Positions 53,137 through 63,000 of a stretch of 64,000 nt of DNA are shown in pieces. The stretch is from JAJYSO01 sp964451785 (GTDB taxonomy: Bacteria > Bacteroidota > Bacteroidia > Flavobacteriales > Flavobacteriaceae). The notes beneath the pieces are model-generated. The model saw only the letters and a program-made list of their open reading frames with translations, did not search any database and was not told the DNA's origin. Position 1 is the stretch's first letter; every line of letters starts with the position of its first letter. A program made the translations under genes and the position numbers. The stretch spans positions 31,182-95,181 of the forward strand of contig CAYVJG010000007.1 in assembly GCA_964451785.1 (NCBI GenBank), read 5' to 3'.

Positions 53137-53352
53137 CTATCTATGACGTCGTTTATCGATAAATTGCAATAGTGTATCAAGAGATATCTTGTTTGAGAGT
53201 TCTGCTAAGGCTGATTTCAACAGGTTTCTAGGTGCAGTTTCTTCGCGCAATTGAGAGAGGTGCAATTTAATCTTCTCCTCACCTATTTCTTTGCGCAATT
53301 TGAGAATTTCAAGATCTGTATCGAGCTGTTCTATAGATTTGTAATGCCGCAT
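53137..53352 (-). CDS. Small coiled-coil protein (DUF6327-like)
   Basis: This 71-residue soluble protein is rich in Leu, Glu and Lys with heptad-like spacing (about residues 8-40) and a basic end (IDKRRHR). It is the last of three closely spaced genes (YtxH, holin-like, this one; gaps of 9 and 12 bases), a cassette frequent in Flavobacteriia. The pattern resembles the DUF6327 family, but I assign this by context more than by motif. Role unknown, probably tied to its membrane partners. Confidence 0.7.
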   Translation of the reverse strand: MRHYKSIEQLDTDLEILKLRKEIGEEKIKLHLSQLREETAPRNLLKSALAELSNKISLDTLLQFIDKRRHR

Positions 53353-53364
53353 AACACTTAATGA

Positions 53365-53748
53365 TTAAGAATTAGTAGAATCGTCTTTCTCTAATTTTCT
53401 ATACTTTGAAACCTTTTTAGATAAAGTTTGAACCACTATAGATTGAAATAAGCGTTTGCCAAATAACATAACTAACACAAAGAGCACTAAATAAAAGCCC
53501 CCTACTAAAAAGAATCCCAAGCTATAACTGCCCAACGCTGCGCCGAGTAAAAAGGCAATAGCCACAGAAATAAAAGCCATAGCGATAGCAAAAATTACCG
53601 TCAACAAAAAAGCACGGATGATATCAGCTGTGGTATCAGAGACTTCTTTTAGGATGACTAACTCAAAATATTCGAGCCTAGTGTTTACATAGGCTCGAAT
53701 ATCGTGATTGAGTTCGTCAATATGTTGTGTTATTTTAGAAAACAGCAT
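53365..53748 (-). CDS. Phage-holin-family-like membrane protein
   Basis: This 127-residue protein has an amphipathic N-terminus (DIRAYVNTRLEYFELVILKEV), two long hydrophobic segments (about residues 42-70 and 76-98) and a basic C-terminus. It matches the Actinobacterial-holin-like / putative Holin-X superfamily layout found in many bacteria beside YtxH proteins. Despite the name there is no phage context here; these proteins are thought to act in envelope stress. Middle gene of the three-gene cassette. Confidence 0.78.
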   Translation of the reverse strand: MLFSKITQHIDELNHDIRAYVNTRLEYFELVILKEVSDTTADIIRAFLLTVIFAIAMAFISVAIAFLLGAALGSYSLGFFLVGGFYLVLFVLVMLFGKRLFQSIVVQTLSKKVSKYRKLEKDDSTNS

Positions 53749-53757
53749 AACTAAATC

Positions 53758-54129
53758 TTAAGCTTTAGAGGCTACAGATTGAGTTGGTGTCGCCTCTTTT
53801 TTTGCTTTTTGTAGTTTTTTATTCTGTTCGCGTAATTCATCTAATTTCTGTTGAAGAGAAACGATAATATCATCGGCTTTATAGCTTGCTGCAGACAGGG
53901 TTTCATCGAGTTTTTCTTCAAACTCAGCTAAAGTTTTTTTTGTTTTAGCATTGATTTCTGCTGAGGTTTCTGTCCATTTTTGTTTCGCTTTCCTTGAAGC
54001 ATTGTTAGCCTCATTACTCAAACGACGACGTGTTTCTTCTCCTTTTTCAGGAGCGTATAACAACCCTACTCCGGCACCAATAGCGGCACCTGATAAAAAT
54101 GCGATAATAGTATTTGCAGCTTTAGACAT
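53758..54129 (-). CDS. YtxH domain-containing protein
   Basis: This 123-residue protein has one N-terminal glycine-rich membrane segment (IIAFLSGAAIGAGVGLLYAPEKGEETRRRL at about residues 7-36, the YtxH hallmark) followed by a long charged coiled-coil. The family is linked to general and envelope stress in other bacteria. It is the first gene of the cassette, 9 bases before the holin-like gene. Confidence 0.88.
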   Translation of the reverse strand: MSKAANTIIAFLSGAAIGAGVGLLYAPEKGEETRRRLSNEANNASRKAKQKWTETSAEINAKTKKTLAEFEEKLDETLSAASYKADDIIVSLQQKLDELREQNKKLQKAKKEATPTQSVASKA

Positions 54130-54221
54130 AATTCAGTTGGTTTTTAAGTTAGACCTTAGCCAAAGTTATTATTTTTAAATTAGTAAGCAGAAAAAAAACT
54201 ATACTTTCTACTAATTTTTTT

Positions 54222-55892
54222 CTATTTACCTTTTTTGCCCCACGAATCACGAAGTGAAACGGTTCTATTAAAGACTAATTTACCTTCTGTTGTCGCTTTA
54301 TCGACGCAAAAATAGCCCAAACGCTGAAATTGGAAGCGATCTAGCGGTTGAGCCGATGTTAAACTAGGCTCTACATAACCAGTAATCACTTTAAGTGATT
54401 CCGGGTTAATAAATTCCATAAAATCTTTTTCCTTATCTGCATCAGGCGCATCAACAGTAAACAAGCGATCGTATAAGCGCACCTCAGCAGCAACAGCGTG
54501 CTTTACAGATACCCAGTGTAAAGTACCTTTCACTTTGCGTTTGCTCTCTTCAGTACCGCTACCGCTCTTACTTTTAGGATCATAAGTACAGTGAACAACA
54601 GTTATATTACCCTCAGCATCTTTTTCAACACTTTCAGCTTTGATGATGTAAGCACCTTTAAGGCGGACTTCTTTACCTAATTTAAGGCGAAAGAACTTGC
54701 GATTGGCTTCTTCTCTAAAGTCTTCTTTTTCGATATACAATTCTTTTGAGAATGGTATTTGACGCACGCCAGCTTGTTCGTCTTCTTGATTATTTTCAAT
54801 TTCCAACCATTCTTCTTCGCCTTCATAATTATCGATAACGATTTTTAAAGGGTCGAGTACCGCTAAAACACGTGGAGAGGTTTTGTTTAAATCTTCGCGT
54901 GCACAAAACTCAAGATGCGACATGTCGATCAAGTTTTCGCGTTTACCTACGCCAATTGAATCAGCAAAATTGCGCACACTTTCAGGCGAATAACCACGAC
55001 GACGCAAACCCGAAATAGTCGGCATACGCGGGTCATCCCATGATTCGACCACACCTTCTTCTACAAGCTTAGCCAACTTGCGCTTACTCACCACGCTGTG
55101 ACTTAAATTACGGCGTGCAAACTCGCGCTGTTTAGGATCTAAATCGCCCGGTTGACTGATTTTATTGACAAACCAGTTGTACAATTCGCGATGTGGCAAA
55201 AACTCTAAGGTACAGAAGGAGTGTGAAATATCTTCAATAAAATCACTCTCGCCATGTGCCCAGTCATACATCGGATAAATTTTCCAGGTATCGCCTGTGC
55301 GATGATGCGGTTTGTGCACACAGCGGTACATAATAGGGTCGCGCATGAGCATATTAGGAGCACTCATATCTATTTTAGCACGCAACACATCTTTACCTTC
55401 AGGCGTTTCTCCGTTTTTCATCGCTTCAAACAGCGCTAAATTTTCTTCTACAGAGCGATTGCGGTAAGGGCTAGCTGTTCCGGCTTGAGTTGGTGTTCCT
55501 TTTTGTTCAGCTATAGCTTCAGAAGTTTGGCTATCAACATAGGCTTCACCTTTTTTAATCAATTCAACAGCCCAATCGTATAACTGTTGAAAATAATCAG
55601 ATGTATAACACTCTTTAGCCCATTTAAATCCGAGCCATTCCACATCGCGTTTAATAGAATCGACAAATTCTTTTTCTTCTTTTGCCGGATTAGTATCATC
55701 AAAACGCAAGTTTACCGGAGCATTATACTTTTCACCTAAGCCAAAGTTTAGGTTGATAGATGATGCGTGACCAATGTGCAAATAGCCATTAGGTTCAGGT
55801 GGAAAACGAAATTTAAGTTGGTTTTTTGAAAAACCTTCTTTCAAATCAGTTTCAATAATTTGTTCTATAAAGTTGAGTCCTTTTTCTTCCAT
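54222..55892 (-). CDS. glnS: Glutamine--tRNA ligase
   Basis: This 556-residue class I synthetase has RFPPEPNGYLHIGHASSIN (HIGH at residues 39-42), FRFDDTNPAKE-like LRFDDTNPAKEE near 62, and the KMSKS equivalent in HSVVSKRKL near 270. The C-terminal half carries the two beta-barrel anticodon domains. Its presence means that this organism charges tRNA-Gln directly instead of through the amidotransferase route. Full length. Confidence 0.97.
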   Translation of the reverse strand: MEEKGLNFIEQIIETDLKEGFSKNQLKFRFPPEPNGYLHIGHASSINLNFGLGEKYNAPVNLRFDDTNPAKEEKEFVDSIKRDVEWLGFKWAKECYTSDYFQQLYDWAVELIKKGEAYVDSQTSEAIAEQKGTPTQAGTASPYRNRSVEENLALFEAMKNGETPEGKDVLRAKIDMSAPNMLMRDPIMYRCVHKPHHRTGDTWKIYPMYDWAHGESDFIEDISHSFCTLEFLPHRELYNWFVNKISQPGDLDPKQREFARRNLSHSVVSKRKLAKLVEEGVVESWDDPRMPTISGLRRRGYSPESVRNFADSIGVGKRENLIDMSHLEFCAREDLNKTSPRVLAVLDPLKIVIDNYEGEEEWLEIENNQEDEQAGVRQIPFSKELYIEKEDFREEANRKFFRLKLGKEVRLKGAYIIKAESVEKDAEGNITVVHCTYDPKSKSGSGTEESKRKVKGTLHWVSVKHAVAAEVRLYDRLFTVDAPDADKEKDFMEFINPESLKVITGYVEPSLTSAQPLDRFQFQRLGYFCVDKATTEGKLVFNRTVSLRDSWGKKGK

Positions 55893-55911
55893 AGCCTATA
55901 TTAATAATCGA

Positions 55912-55919
55912 CAAAGTTA
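55912..55919 (-). promoter_or_regulatory. Possible -7 box of glnS
   Basis: Read on the minus strand, TAACTTTG fits TAnnTTTG and lies about 20 bases before the glnS start. No TTG is present at the expected distance. Confidence 0.4.
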
Positions 55920-56062
55920 CCAAAAATAAAAAAGTTGTTCGCTTAGTTTTTAAAGGATTAGTAACTTTATACCCTCAAAATGATTTGAAAATCAGTTCTT
56001 CTTTTTAGGACAAAGATTTTCAAGCCTTTACCTTAATAGAATTTATACAAGATAACTGGTGC

Positions 56063-57277
56063 ATGTTAGAAAAGGAAACCATAGAATATGAAAAATCAGT
56101 CTTGATAGGTGTGATCACCCAATCTCAAGATGAAGAAAAATCGAAAGAATACCTCGATGAGCTCGAGTTTTTGACTTATACTGCTGGTGGTGAAGTTGCC
56201 AAGCGTTTTACACAAAAGCTGGATCGTCCCGACCCTAAAACCTTTATTGGTTCGGGTAAAATGGAAGATGTGCGCAGTTATATTGAAGAACACAATATCA
56301 GTTCAGCTATTTTTGATGATGAACTCACTCCGGCACAACAAAGAAATATTGAGCGTATCTTAAAATGTAAAGTTGTTGACCGCACCTATTTGATTCTCGA
56401 TATTTTTGCGCAACGTGCCAAGACGAGTTATGCCAGCACACAAGTAGAATTAGCCCAATATCAATATCTCTTACCGCGACTAACCGGATTGTGGACACAC
56501 CTTGAGCGCCAACGAGGCGGTATAGGTATGCGTGGTCCTGGTGAGCGTGAAATTGAAACTGACCGCCGTATTGTACGCGACAAAATAGCCTTACTCAAAA
56601 AGAAATTAACCACTATTGACAAGCAAATGGCGGTGCAACGCGGTAATCGCGGTAGTTTGATTAGAGTGGCTTTAGTCGGTTACACTAATGTGGGCAAATC
56701 TACATTGATGAACCTCGTCAGCAAAAGTGAGGTGTTTGCTGAAAATAAACTCTTCGCCACCCTTGACACCACGGTGCGCAAAGTGGTGATTCGCAATTTG
56801 CCTTTCTTGCTCACCGACACTGTAGGATTTATCAGAAAGCTACCTACGCAACTTGTCGAGTCGTTTAAATCGACACTTGATGAGGTGCGTGAAGCCGATT
56901 TATTACTTCATGTTGTCGATATTTCACATGCCAGCTTTGAAGATCACATCGCCTCAGTCAATAAAATACTAGGAGAGATTAAAAGTCTTAATAAGCCGAC
57001 CATCATGATTTTTAACAAGATTGATGCCTACGAACCTGAACACATTGACGAAGATGATTTGGTGACCGAACGCACGCATGCGCACTACAGCTTAGCCGAA
57101 TGGAAAGAAACTTGGATGAATAAGTTAGACGATCAAGTGTTATTTATTTCGGCTACTGAGAAGGAAAACATTGAAGAATTTAGAAAGAAAGTGTACGAAG
57201 CCGTACGTGACATTCACATCACACGTTTTCCGTACAACAACTTTTTATATCCAGAGTACGACGACAGTGCTGAGTAA
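56063..57277 (+). CDS. hflX: GTPase HflX
   Basis: This 404-residue GTPase has the HflX N-terminal domain with the GSGKMEDVRSYIEE block near residue 73, the glycine-rich linker RGGIGMRGPGEREIETDRR near 153, and a G domain: P-loop Gly206-Tyr-Thr-Asn-Val-Gly-Lys-Ser-Thr214, DTVGFIRKLP near 253, and NKID near 316. HflX binds the 50S subunit and rescues or splits stalled ribosomes under stress. It is divergent from glnS with a 170-base spacer and is followed by a strong terminator. Confidence 0.95.
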   Translation: MLEKETIEYEKSVLIGVITQSQDEEKSKEYLDELEFLTYTAGGEVAKRFTQKLDRPDPKTFIGSGKMEDVRSYIEEHNISSAIFDDELTPAQQRNIERILKCKVVDRTYLILDIFAQRAKTSYASTQVELAQYQYLLPRLTGLWTHLERQRGGIGMRGPGEREIETDRRIVRDKIALLKKKLTTIDKQMAVQRGNRGSLIRVALVGYTNVGKSTLMNLVSKSEVFAENKLFATLDTTVRKVVIRNLPFLLTDTVGFIRKLPTQLVESFKSTLDEVREADLLLHVVDISHASFEDHIASVNKILGEIKSLNKPTIMIFNKIDAYEPEHIDEDDLVTERTHAHYSLAEWKETWMNKLDDQVLFISATEKENIEEFRKKVYEAVRDIHITRFPYNNFLYPEYDDSAE

Positions 57278-57307
57278 ATAAACAGACACTGTACAATTAC
57301 TAAACAA

Positions 57308-57349
57308 AACAAAACGCCGAAAGTTATAAGAAACTTTCGGCGTTTTGTT
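57308..57349. terminator. Bidirectional terminator between hflX and the symporter gene
   Basis: AAAACGCCGAAAGTT/AACTTTCGGCGTTTT is a near-perfect stem with T-rich flanks on both strands between two convergent genes. Confidence 0.9.
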
Positions 57350-57370
57350 AGTTAAAAAAATGATTTATAG

Positions 57371-58343
57371 CTAAGCTGCTTTTTCAACAACTCGCATTTT
57401 TTCTTGACGACGTGCATTCACTTTATCGACAATTAAGGCAATAGCTCCATCGCCCATCACATTACAAGCTGTTCCAAAACTATCCATAGCGATGTAAAGT
57501 GCAATCATCAAACTTTGTGCTTCAGTATCAAATCCTAACACCGAGCTCAACACGCCTAAAGCCGCCATAATAGCTCCTCCCGGCACTCCTGGTGCCGCTA
57601 CCATAGCTATACCTAACATGCAGATAACCCCAAGAACAGTAGTAAACTCTATAGCTTGTCCTTGTAAAAGCATCAAAGCAATAGCNNNNNNNNNNNNNNN
57701 NNNNNNNNNNNNNNNNNNNNNNNNNNNNNNNNNNNNNNNNNNNNNNNNNNNNNNNNNNNNNNNNNNNNNNNNNNNNNNNNNNNNNCTTTAAAACAATACC
57801 AAAGATAAATAGGGGTAAAAATGGAACGATAAGCTTTTCAATAACCCACATAATAAAGGTTTGAAACTCATTAAAGACCCCTTTTAACACCGGCATTTCA
57901 AAGCGTGAAATGCTAATCCCTAATAAAAAGGCAAGAACTAAACCGCTCATTACATCAAACATAGGCGGCATAGCGACTTCAAAATAAGGTTGCAATTCTT
58001 GAGAAGCTTCACCTAAATCGACAAGTTGCTGTCCTTCTAGCAATCCTGGAAAGGTAGTTATACTGACACCATAACTCAACAAGCCTGAAAAGACAGTTGA
58101 ACCATATGCAATAAGTGTGGTAAGCAATAATAATTTTCCTGCTTCTTTACCAATATTACCAATGGCAGGAACAATAAGCCCAAGAATGAGCGGAGGAATA
58201 ATGAAATTGAGGAAGTTTCCAAACAATCCATTAAATGTCGCAAAAATACGACTAATACTTTCGGGTAAATAATGCCCTAGCGTTGCAGCCAATGCAATAG
58301 CAATGACAATCTGCAAGAGCAAACTCTTTTTTAAGAACTTCAT
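57371..58343 (-). CDS. Dicarboxylate/amino acid:cation symporter interrupted by an assembly gap
   Basis: The N-terminal 186 residues (58343 down to 57786) and the C-terminal 104 (57685 down to 57371) of a DAACS-family symporter flank 100 N. The N-terminal part has six helices with FNFIIPPLILGLIVPAIGNIGK-type LNFIIPPLILGLIVPAIG near residue 46; the C-terminal part has APGVPGGAIMA and IAMDSFGTACNVMGDG, the substrate and cation site. The two parts are in different frames across the 100 N, and about 100 residues are missing compared with the family's 390-400, so the real gap is near 300 bases. It imports dicarboxylates, glutamate/aspartate or similar with Na+ or H+. Confidence 0.85.
57686..57785. 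other. Assembly gap (100 N)
   Basis: Exactly 100 N inside the symporter gene; the missing part should contain the serine-rich reentrant loop. Confidence 0.99.
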
Positions 58344-58592
58344 ATAAGCAATTTAATGCCGCCAAAGATAACTATAATTTAAAAGTTAAAACTCAAGCTT
58401 AAATACTATTCAACAGATAGACTGACTTACAACTCAATTCAAAAGCAAATGACACCTATGTGCATTTATATAGCAAAGAAACATCTTAAAAAAGTGCATA
58501 AACATAATCTTAAAATTTACAAATACATACTAAAAAAAACACCATCATCGATAAATGAGGTGCTTAACTAATGAATTTTCTAATCCTAATTA

Positions 58593-58868
58593 CTACTTTT
58601 TCTGATCTGATTTATCTTTTGCTAGAATAGCATAAACTTCAACCCCAAAACCTATTAATACCAATGTTGGCGCCAAACGAATACGCGTCCAACTAAAAAT
58701 ATCAGGGTTAAATACTGCCGGATCATCAGAGCCACCACCAGCCATAAGAATAAATCCTAAAGCTATAATAGCCAGGCCTATACCCATCGTTGTATAATTT
58801 TTTTTATGAAAGATAAAGTCAGGTTTAAATCCTTTATCTGATTGACCTTGAGTTTTTCGATTAGCCAT
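58593..58868 (-). CDS. DUF3098 family membrane protein
   Basis: This 91-residue protein has two helices (about residues 27-43 and 66-83) around a short loop with GGGSDDPAVFNPDIFSWTRIRLAP, the pattern of the Bacteroidota-specific DUF3098 family. It follows ftsX by 18 bases, the usual neighbour in this phylum, which suggests a link to the cell envelope or division machinery. The gene set that often follows (uppP, truB) is not here. Confidence 0.88.
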   Translation of the reverse strand: MANRKTQGQSDKGFKPDFIFHKKNYTTMGIGLAIIALGFILMAGGGSDDPAVFNPDIFSWTRIRLAPTLVLIGFGVEVYAILAKDKSDQKK

Positions 58869-58886
58869 TACTATTCGGTTTTAATT

Positions 58887-59765
58887 TTAATAATACAATT
58901 CATCTGTGCGCAAATTAAGGAAGCGCTGTGTTGCAAAAAAGGTACTTATCCATGACAAGACCACCCCTAAAACAAATACACCTGCAAAAATACCTCCCAA
59001 GAGCAATTTATCATCAGTGAGGCTTAACTCAGGAAAACTTTTATTGACATAATACAACACCCCAGCCATACCTGCTAGCGCTAACAAAGCGCCTGCCATT
59101 CCAAGTTTGACACTTTTCCAAATAAATGGTCGTCTAATAAAGCGTTTAGTTGCCCCAACCATTTGCATCGTTTTTATGGTAAATCGTTTAGCATAAACCG
59201 ACAATCGGATTGAGCTGTTAATCAACAATACGGCAATAAATAAAAAGACGGCGCTAACCACTAGCACCCAAAAGCTGAATCGCTGAACATTTTTTGAGAC
59301 GATAGACACCAAAGGTTTGTCGTACACTACATCTTCAACAAAATCTTTATTCATTAAATCTTCTGAAATTTCTGCAATTTTTTGAGCAGATACAAAATCA
59401 GCATTAAAGTGAATATCTATCGAATTTTGCAAAGGATTATACCCTAAAAACTCCAAAAAATTCTCTCCTATCTCTTTACTTTGAGACGCTGCCGCTTCTT
59501 CTTTTGACACATAATCAATTGATTTTGTATAATCGGCAAGCTCTAAACTCTTTTTGAGTTGTTCAATTTCAACATCCTTAGCAGAGTCATTTAAATAGAC
59601 AGATAAAGGAATCTGTTCTTTAAAATAATCTGCTGCTTTTTTAGTATTCAGTATTAGCAACCCGAGCAAGCCAATTAAAAATAAAACTAAGCCTATACTG
59701 ATCACTACTGAAAAATAAGAAGTGATTAAACGGCGTTTTTGATATCGCTCAAAAGAAGAACTCAT
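58887..59765 (-). CDS. ftsX: Cell division protein FtsX
   Basis: This 292-residue protein has an N-terminal cytoplasmic tail (SSSFERYQKRRLITSYFS), a first helix (about 20-42), a periplasmic domain of about 120 residues (PLSVYLNDSAKDVEIEQLKK and on), and three C-terminal helices (about 168-190, 220-242 and 258-280). FtsX with the ATPase FtsE controls peptidoglycan hydrolases at the septum. ftsE is not adjacent, as usual in Bacteroidota. Start at ATG 59765. Confidence 0.93.
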   Translation of the reverse strand: MSSSFERYQKRRLITSYFSVVISIGLVLFLIGLLGLLILNTKKAADYFKEQIPLSVYLNDSAKDVEIEQLKKSLELADYTKSIDYVSKEEAAASQSKEIGENFLEFLGYNPLQNSIDIHFNADFVSAQKIAEISEDLMNKDFVEDVVYDKPLVSIVSKNVQRFSFWVLVVSAVFLFIAVLLINSSIRLSVYAKRFTIKTMQMVGATKRFIRRPFIWKSVKLGMAGALLALAGMAGVLYYVNKSFPELSLTDDKLLLGGIFAGVFVLGVVLSWISTFFATQRFLNLRTDELYY

Positions 59766-60017
59766 AAAAAATTAATGTTTGCGTAAAAATAAGAAAGTAA
59801 TTTAAACCTTTTCTTTTAAAACGTGAAACTTTTCCCTTTCGTACATTAATACTATTTTTGTCCTTTTAATAGCGTAACAAATTGAAACTATTAATTTTGA
59901 AGCGCTACAGACAACAACACTCGTTTTAGACCAAATTCTAAAACCTATTTTAAGTCGAGGCTTGGGCATTCAAACCTGATTTAAAACACTTATTTTTAAA
60001 CTAACAGTTGCACAACA

Positions 60018-63000
60018 ATGAGTTATAACTTTAACGCGATCGAAGCTAAATGGCAAAAATACTGGAAAGAACACCATACTTTTGAAGCCAAAAATCCTAC
60101 TCCTGAAACCGCTCTAAAAGCAGATCCTTTTTATGTTTTAGATATGTTTCCTTACCCATCAGGCGCCGGCTTACACGTCGGTCATCCGCTAGGATACATC
60201 GCTAGTGATATTATGGCGCGTTACAAACGTCACAAAGGCTTTAATGTGCTTCATCCTATGGGCTATGATTCATTTGGTTTACCCGCTGAGCAATATGCCA
60301 TTCAAACAGGGCAACATCCTGCTATAACTACTGAAGCTAACATCAACCGCTATCGCGAGCAACTCGATAAAATTGGCTTTTCTTTTGATTGGAGTCGTGA
60401 AGTGCGTACCAGTTCTCCTGAATACTACCGCTGGACACAGTGGATTTTCATTCAGCTTTTTAACAGTTGGTATGACAAAAAAGAAGATAAAGCTAAAGAC
60501 ATTACCGACTTAATCGCCATCTTCAAAAACGAAGGAAACCTTGAAGTACAGGCTGTCAACGACTTTGTAAAACCTTTTACCGCTGAAGAGTGGAATACTT
60601 TTTCTGAAGAAGTTCAAGAACAAATCTTGCTCAACTACCGTTTAACTTACCTAGCAGAAACTGAAGTGAACTGGTGTCCCGGATTAGGAACGGTTTTAGC
60701 CAATGACGAGATTGTAAACGGCGTTTCTGAACGCGGAGGATATCCTGTAGAACGCAAAAAAATGAAACAGTGGAGCATGCGCATTACCGCCTACGCTGAC
60801 CGTTTACTAACAGGCTTAAATCACCTTGATTGGACCGAAAGTTTAAAAGAAAGTCAACGCAATTGGATTGGCAAATCTGAAGGCGCTAGTATTCACTTTG
60901 ATGTGCTACCTGCCAATTTAGAATTTGACAAATATGAGATTGAAGACAAAAAAACGGCTGAAAATGCTCATCTTTTTGCCAAAGCTGAAGAAACACGCCA
61001 AACGCCAACCGAAGCTCAAGCTTTATTATGGGAACATCTCAAAGACGACAACTTAGGATTTACCTTCAAACACCAAGTCGTCATAGGTGGATTTATTTCT
61101 CATTTTGTTTGCCAAAGTCAACACTTAATTATAGAAATTGATCGTAAAGCTTATAATGCCAGTGAAGAGTATGAAACTAAACGCACTGAAATTTTAAATC
61201 AAAAGGGCTATACTGTTTTACATTTTGATCATGACGAAGTGATGACTGATGCCAACCCTATTCTCAAAACGATTAAAGAATCCCTCGAAAAGGCACGCGC
61301 AGACAGACAGATTGAAGTATTTACCACACGTCCTGACACCATCTTTGGCGTTACTTTTATGACCTTAGCTCCTGAGCATGATTTGGTTTTAAAAATCACC
61401 ACTCCTGATCAACTAGAAGCTGTAAAACAATACATTCAAGCCACTTCAAAACGCAGTGAACGCGATCGCATAGCAGATGTTAAAACTGTTTCTGGTGTAT
61501 TTACTGGCGCTTATGCTGAACATCCTTTCACTAAAGAGCCTATCCCTATTTGGATTGCCGACTACGTATTATCCGGTTATGGCACAGGTGCCGTAATGGC
61601 TGTTCCGGCTGGTGATGAACGCGATTACAAATTTGCGAAACACTTTGATATTCCGATCAAAAATATTTTTGAAGGCGTCGACATTAGCGAAACTGCTTTT
61701 AGTGAAAAGGGCGAAACAAAGCTGATTAACTCTGATTTCCTTAATGGCAAAACTTACACCGAAGCACTACCCCTAGCCATTCAACAGTTAGAGGCACTCT
61801 CCTGCGGTAAAAAAACAATTAATTTCCGCTTGCGCGACGCCGTATTTAGTCGTCAACGTTATTGGGGTGAGCCTTTTCCGGTATATTACAAAAATGGATT
61901 GCCACAAATGCTTCCTGAGGCATGCTTGCCTTTGCATTTACCTGAGATAGAAAAATATTTACCGACTAGTGATGGCGAACCGCCATTAGGTCGTGCTACT
62001 ACTTGGTTTTGGGATGAAGCTAATCAACAAGTTGTAACGACTGAAAATCCTGACAAACTTCCCGAAGGAATTTACCCCCTTGAGCTCAATACCATGCCGG
62101 GATGGGCAGGCAGCTCTTGGTATTTTTTCCGTTATATGGAAAAAGCTGAACGCAACACTACATTTGCCTCTGCCGAAGCTTTAAATTATTGGAACGCTGT
62201 AGATTTATACATCGGCGGTAGTGAACACGCTACAGGCCACTTACTTTACGCGCGTTTTTGGACAAAATTCTTAAAAGACCTCGGTTATGCTCCTGTTGAG
62301 GAACCTTTTAAAAAATTGATTAACCAAGGTATGATTTTAGGCGAAAGTGCTTTTGTACATCGCTTAGAGTGCAGCAATACATTTGTATCTGCTAATCAAA
62401 TTAAAGACCGTCTTGTACAACCTATTCACGTCAATGTCGCTTTAGTCAACACCTCTAATCAACTCGACAAGGAAGGCTTTAAAAACTGGCGTCCTGACTT
62501 TGCTGAGGCTGAATTTATTTCAGAAAATGACGGTACTTTCTTAGTCACTCGCGAAGTTGAAAAGATGTCTAAATCTAAATTTAACGTCGTTAACCCTGAC
62601 GACATTTGTGAAGAATACGGCGCTGACAGTTTGCGTTTATACGAAATGTTTTTAGGGCCGCTAGAGCAAGCCAAACCTTGGAGTACCGCAGGACTTAGTG
62701 GCGTTCATGGATTCCTTAAAAAGCTGTGGAACTTATACCACTCTGCCGAAGCTGAATTTGTAGTCTCTGAAGAGCCAGCCTCAAAAGAAGCACTCAAATC
62801 CTTGCACAAAACTATTGAAAAAGTGACTCACGACATTGAACAGTTCAGTTTTAATACAGCAGTATCAAGTTTGATGATCTGCGTCAATGAGTTACAAAAA
62901 ATGAATTGTAATAATCGTGAAATTCTAGAACCTTTGGCCATTTTAGTGGCTCCTTATGCCCCACATATTACAGAAGAGCTCTGGGAAAAATTAGGCCATC

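Noticed and set aside
53365..53748. Prophage remnant because of a holin-like protein
   Set aside because: No other phage gene is present; the YtxH plus holin-like plus small protein cassette is a common chromosomal trio.
59766..60017. T-box or leucine-responsive leader before leuS
   Set aside because: There is no T-box consensus and no terminator/antiterminator pair; T-box control is not expected in this phylum. A -7-like TATTTTTG at 59853 exists but lacks a TTG at the right distance.
60963..61283. Intein or mobile intron in leuS
   Set aside because: The insert has no Cys/Ser splice start and no His-Asn plus Cys/Ser/Thr end, and the flanks stay in frame without a homing-endonuclease LAGLIDADG motif. 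It is a domain insertion.
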